Origin: Candidatus Kapaibacterium sp. | GTDB taxonomy: Bacteria; Bacteroidota; Ignavibacteria; Kapaibacteriales; UBA2268 | NCBI GenBank assembly: GCA_027858275.1 | Contig: JAQIDA010000194.1 | Location: forward strand, 1-9,185 | Length of the DNA: 9,185 nt | Direction of reading: 5' to 3' | Shown here: positions 5,489-9,185 of the stretch, piece by piece | How positions within the stretch are numbered: the stretch's first letter is position 1 | Layout: each line of letters begins with the position of its first letter | The notes under the pieces: generated by a model | Database searches by the model: none | What the model saw: the letters and a program-made list of their open reading frames with translations, nothing else | Told to the model about the DNA's origin: nothing | Position numbers and translations under genes: made by a program

Positions 5489-6841
5489 GTGACGGAATCG
5501 AAGAAATCTGTTGTTATTATCGGAGCCGGAGTTGCCGGATCGGCTGCCGCTGTTGAATTATCTGATAATAATTTTAACGTAATCCTGCTCGAGGCTCGAA
5601 AATCTTCAGGCGGAAGAATGAATTCTTATATCGATCCTGTAACCGGTGAGCATCTTGACAACGGACAACACGCAATGACTGGTGCCTATGTTTCCTTCCT
5701 AAGATTAATCCGTGAACTCGGCACACACCAATTGTTATATACTCAAGATGCTTTGAAAGTCCTGTTTTTAGATGCTGACGGAGTGCGTGATATGTTCGAC
5801 ACATCTCGATTGCCCGGCAAAGCCGGAACGGTTCTCGGAATGTTATCATTAAAAGGAATATCTTGGTCATCAAAATTGAAATTTCTGTCTTTCCTTGCCA
5901 AGCTTTCTTCGGGAAAAGTTCTGCATGAAGACATTACAGCCCTCGAAATGCTTCGTCGATACAAACAGCCTGCTGATATAATCATTCGTTTTTGGGAGCC
6001 GCTAATACTTGCAGTTATGAATATCCCTGCCGATCAAGCCTCAGCTGCCTTATTAATTGAAGTGTTGAATCGTGCCTTTTTCGCAGATGCCGAATCCTCA
6101 AGAATGATTTTTCCAAAACAAACACTCGGCGATCTCTTCGGAGCGCTTCCGGAATATTTGAAATCAAGAGGCTCAGCCCTAAAATTGAATGCTCGCGTAA
6201 AGAAAATAAATATTGAGAATGAGAGAGTCCGATCATTAACAATAAATGACGGCTCAGAGATTGTGGCAGATTACTATATCTCCGCAATTCCGCCCGATCA
6301 ATTGTTAAAACTTTGCTCGGATCATTCCGAAGAATTTCCTTTTATCGAGCAACTTTCAGAATACAAATATTCAACAATAGCGTCGATCTACCTATGGTAC
6401 GATAATTCAATAACTGAAGATGCTTTCGGCGCTATGCTCGGAACTCAAACCCAGTGGTTCTTCAACCGCCGAGCTCTTTGCAATTGCGATCCGTCGCTGT
6501 CAGAGAAATACCCGGGACATTTGGCATTGACAATCAGCGGAGCCGGTGATCTGAATAAAATCCCAAATTCCGAACTCGTGAAAATTTGCGACAAAGAATT
6601 AAAGAGAGCCTTCCCAAATTCATCCGACGCAAAATTGCTTCATTCATAAGTGATTAAAGAAAAAAAGGCCACATTCACGGCAAGCCCTGAGATAGAGCCG
6701 AAACGTCACAAAACAAGCACAGCAATCAGCAATCTGTTCCTAGCCGGTGACTGGACCGCAACTGGATTGCCCGCAACAATCGAAGGAGCGGCACAGAGCG
6801 GATATAAAGCAGCGGCACAAATCACTCAAAAACTTATCTGA
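5489..6841 (+). pseudogene. hpnE: HpnE-like FAD-dependent squalene/carotenoid-type oxidoreductase, interrupted by an in-frame TAA
   Basis: The protein belongs to the FAD-dependent amine oxidase/phytoene desaturase superfamily and most resembles HpnE, which completes squalene formation from hydroxysqualene in the HpnCDE route. A carotenoid-desaturase role is also possible. The GTG start at 5489 is followed by the dinucleotide-binding fold: GAGVAG (12-17), Glu35, and GGR (41-43). The block DNGQHAMTGAY and the later FWEPLILAVMN segment match HpnE-type proteins. TAA at 6647-6649 (codon 387) stops the frame, but reading continues in the same frame with VIKEKKATF and the C-terminal FAD motif LAGDWTATGLPATIEG (418-433), ending at TGA 6839-6841, for a usual full length of 450. 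Without that motif the 386-residue product should bind FAD poorly. The codon after the stop is GTG, so restart as a separate 63-residue piece is conceivable. No hpnC, hpnD or hopanoid cyclase gene is nearby. Confidence 0.85.
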
Positions 6842-6938
6842 CAGAAAATCCTTTTCCAATTCCCTATATTTCTTATATTGTTCATCGAAGATACTTTTCA
6901 TTATTCTTATGTTTAATTAATGATTTCCGGATTGGATT

Positions 6939-7448
6939 ATGAAAGAATATATAAAGCTCAAGTCAGTTTTGTTAATACTGATAATAATGGTATTCCCGGC
7001 CTGTGACGGCGGTCTTGAACCACCCATAATAATCGAAGAAGAGATAACATATATATCAGGGCAAATTGACTATATCAGCGGCATGGAGTCTTGGCCTCGT
7101 GCTGATTCGGTCAACGCGATCAGAGTAGTTGCGTTTCTGGATTATCCCCCTCAAAGTATTTTTGAAGATTTGATGGCTGGCAAAGCGTTTTATACGGATA
7201 CATTGAAGACCTATACCCTGACAGACAGTTTTCGTATAGAATTTGATACGCCTCCTTTGACTATTAAGTATCTCGTCGTCGCGCTTCAATGGGGCGAGAA
7301 CCCACTTGCGGATTGGATGGCGATAGGAGTTTATACACTCAACGGTGACCCTGCAAAACCGTCGGAGATTGAGCTTCTAATTGGTACACATGCAGAGTCT
7401 GCGAATATTAGCGTAGATTTCAATAATCTGCCGCCTCAACCTTTCTGA
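6939..7448 (+). CDS. Unrecognised small lipoprotein upstream of a TonB-dependent receptor
   Basis: I do not recognise the family. The 169-residue product has a basic start, a hydrophobic stretch (residues 10-19), and a lipobox-like FPAC ending at Cys22, so it is probably a lipoprotein with a mature part of about 148 residues. The mature part starts with a short Pro/Glu-rich linker and then alternates short hydrophobic and polar segments, which suggests a beta-rich fold. Notable motifs are WPRADSVNAIRVVAF (76-odd bases after the linker) and the end FNNLPPQPF. The gene ends 33 bases before the receptor ATG, so the two are likely co-transcribed, and a surface or periplasmic partner role for the receptor is the natural guess. 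A distant TAnnTTTG-like TATGTTTA (6908-6915) lies ahead of it. The ATG at 6939 is chosen because it gives a complete signal sequence; the Shine-Dalgarno is weak. Confidence 0.8.
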   Translation: MKEYIKLKSVLLILIIMVFPACDGGLEPPIIIEEEITYISGQIDYISGMESWPRADSVNAIRVVAFLDYPPQSIFEDLMAGKAFYTDTLKTYTLTDSFRIEFDTPPLTIKYLVVALQWGENPLADWMAIGVYTLNGDPAKPSEIELLIGTHAESANISVDFNNLPPQPF

Positions 7449-7481
7449 TCGGAATATTTCATGATTATTAATGAGAACAAA

Positions 7482-9185
7482 ATGAAAAAGATAAATATTT
7501 ATAGATTCCTGATATTATCATTGCTGACAGTGTTCACGCTCAGTTCATCTGCTTTCGCTAATCAAATCCACGGCAAAGTAGTGGATAAGGAAACCGGGAA
7601 AGTTTTGCCCGGCGCGACTGTTCGTGTTGAAGGGACCGGGTTCGGAGCGATTACTAAGTCTGACGGATTCTTCAAGATCAAGAACTTGAAAAGCGGCAAG
7701 TATACTTTGCTGATCTCAATGATTGGCTACAGCAGCTTGAAAGAAGATTTTTTTGCATTGGAAATATCGTTTGGCGAGCCTCATGTTTTTGAATTAGTCG
7801 AAGCCGGGATTATGACACGTTCGGTCGTGGTTTCCGCAAACAAACGCATCCAATCAGTGCAGGAAGTCCCAATTTCTATCAGCGTGATTGATATTCGCTC
7901 AATGCAGGATCGGGGAATAACAAAAATCGACGAAGCTCTTGATTATGTGCCGGGAGTGAACCTCGTCGGTGATCAAGTAAGTATTCGCGGTTCATCCGGT
8001 TTCGCGATGGGAATCGGTTCGAGAATCGCCCTGCTGACCGACGGAATGCCGATGCTCTCCGGCGATCAGGGAGATATAAAATTCGACGCTATCCCAGTTT
8101 TTGATATTGAAAGAATAGAAATTGTAAAAGGTGCAGGATCCGCTTTATACGGTACGGGAGCCTTGGGCGGTGTGATAAATATAATTACTCGCGATCCTTC
8201 TGCAGAAGGAAAGCTAAGAGTGAGAACTTCCGGCGGATTCTATACCGATCCACGACACGAGCAATGGAAATGGGCTGATAAAACTCAAATCTTCGGCGGA
8301 TTCGATGCAGGTTATTCAAGAAACTTCGGCGATTTCGCGATTACTCTTTCAGGTGGGTTAAAAGAAGATCAGAGCTATAGAAGACATGATGAATCGTCAA
8401 GAATGAATCTCTTCTCCAAGATGAAATACGATTTTACTGATTATACAAGTCTGACGCTTCTAACATCCTTCGCAAGAGACGTCCACGACGACTGGGTATA
8501 TTGGAACAGCCTTGACAGTGCTCTGATTCCGCCGACCGACATAGATGAAAGTGTATATACCGAATCTCTAAAATATATGGTTTCTTCCGAGTTGAAACAC
8601 TTGTTCGAAAGTGGTGATTTTCTGGTTTTTCGCAACGGATTCTATATGACGGATTATGCTAACAGCATTGATCCGGATGATGTGGAATATAGGGCTTCAC
8701 AGGCATATTCTATCAATTCCGAAGCGCAGATGAATATGCGTCTTTGGGATGAGAATCTGCTCACTTACGGGCTGAATTTCGTGATGAACAGCGTGGATGC
8801 CAGCATCTACGGGCAGCACGATCAATTGATCGGGGCCGGTTATTTTCAAGCGGAGATTGCACCGGTTGACAAACTCACAGTCACCGCCGGAGCGCGCTTC
8901 GATGCCGAGACGATTAACGCGGACGGCAACGATGCCAAAGGCGATGATAATTTTGAGTTTTCTCCAAAACTTGGTATTTCATATGTCGATGTTTTTGGCA
9001 TTTCATACAGAGCCTCAGCCGGCAGAGGTTTCCGAGCGGCGACGGTAGCGGAGAAATTCGCGACTATTAATTACGGCGGTTTGATGATCGGTGCGAATCC
9101 TGAATTGAAACCGGAAACAAGCGCGTCTTATGAAGTTGGAGCGAACAAAGAATTCAAATTGTTCGGCAACCGTTTCTTTATAGAT
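7482..9185 (+). CDS. TonB-dependent outer-membrane receptor with carboxypeptidase-regulatory-like domain (3' end cut by window edge)
   Basis: TonB-dependent receptors import iron chelates, cobalamin, sugars or other scarce solutes across the outer membrane using TonB-ExbBD energy. The 568 residues present include a signal peptide (1-26, cleavage after AFA), a CarboxypepD_reg-like beta-sandwich (about 29-105) with GKVVDKETGKVLPGATV and SDGFFKI, and the plug domain (about 115-237) with VQEVPISISVI, SIRGSSG and IERIEIVKGAGSALYG (209-224) followed by GGVINIIT. The rest is the first part of the beta-barrel, with alternating aromatic strands. ATG 7482 is preferred over the in-frame ATG 7461 because it yields a clean signal peptide. 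No TonB box is obvious. The substrate cannot be told from the sequence. The upstream lipoprotein gene ends 33 bases before and may be its partner. The frame is open to the window edge. Confidence 0.93.
   Translation, partial: MKKINIYRFLILSLLTVFTLSSSAFANQIHGKVVDKETGKVLPGATVRVEGTGFGAITKSDGFFKIKNLKSGKYTLLISMIGYSSLKEDFFALEISFGEPHVFELVEAGIMTRSVVVSANKRIQSVQEVPISISVIDIRSMQDRGITKIDEALDYVPGVNLVGDQVSIRGSSGFAMGIGSRIALLTDGMPMLSGDQGDIKFDAIPVFDIERIEIVKGAGSALYGTGALGGVINIITRDPSAEGKLRVRTSGGFYTDPRHEQWKWADKTQIFGGFDAGYSRNFGDFAITLSGGLKEDQSYRRHDESSRMNLFSKMKYDFTDYTSLTLLTSFARDVHDDWVYWNSLDSALIPPTDIDESVYTESLKYMVSSELKHLFESGDFLVFRNGFYMTDYANSIDPDDVEYRASQAYSINSEAQMNMRLWDENLLTYGLNFVMNSVDASIYGQHDQLIGAGYFQAEIAPVDKLTVTAGARFDAETINADGNDAKGDDNFEFSPKLGISYVDVFGISYRASAGRGFRAATVAEKFATINYGGLMIGANPELKPETSASYEVGANKEFKLFGNRFFID

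Noticed and set aside
2634..6841. Reassignment of TAA to a sense codon throughout the genome
   Set aside because: TAA ends clpP, rplU and rpmA at exactly the family length, so TAA still terminates; only context-dependent readthrough remains possible.
5489..6841. Hopanoid biosynthesis cluster
   Set aside because: Only the hpnE-like gene is present; no squalene synthase-like or cyclase genes flank it.

Overview
This is a low-to-moderate GC bacterial chromosome segment made mostly of conserved housekeeping genes, followed by a less conserved outer-membrane uptake locus. Three things suggest the FCB superphylum (Ignavibacteria/Chlorobi/Bacteroidetes-like): a TonB-dependent receptor with an N-terminal carboxypeptidase-regulatory-like domain, several matches to the Bacteroidetes-type promoter element TAnnTTTG, and weak Shine-Dalgarno signals. 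That placement is inference; the housekeeping proteins alone do not fix the phylum.

Layout. Positions 1-733 (minus strand) hold the N-terminal 244 residues of the excision-repair protein UvrB, which runs off the left edge. A divergent AT-rich intergenic region (734-884) carries a near-perfect palindrome with CTGT/ACAG half-sites that could be an SOS-type operator for uvrB, plus a likely promoter for tRNA-Leu(UAG) at 885-967. Next come tig (trigger factor, TTG start), an intrinsic terminator, clpP and clpX. This is the classic tig-clpP-clpX protein-quality-control cluster. After an intergenic region with a paired 16-bp repeat come rplU and rpmA (ribosomal proteins L21 and L27), closed by a strong intrinsic terminator at about 5362-5398. 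An FAD-dependent amine-oxidase-family gene resembling hpnE (squalene/carotenoid type) follows. The window ends with a small unrecognised lipoprotein gene and a TonB-dependent receptor that runs off the right edge.

The most unusual observation is that two otherwise well-preserved genes are each interrupted by one in-frame TAA: clpP at 3039-3041 and the hpnE-like gene at 6647-6649. In both, the reading frame and family conservation continue intact to the expected C-terminus. The clpP stop removes the catalytic Asp and the handle helix; the hpnE stop removes the C-terminal FAD-binding motif. Both stops are TAA followed by G. TAA also ends clpP itself, rplU and rpmA at their normal lengths, so wholesale reassignment of TAA is not supported. 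Recent nonsense mutation, sequencing or assembly error, or stop-codon readthrough remain possible, and the sequence alone cannot separate them.

I did not find a CRISPR array, insertion sequence, phage gene, toxin-antitoxin pair or recognisable defence system.
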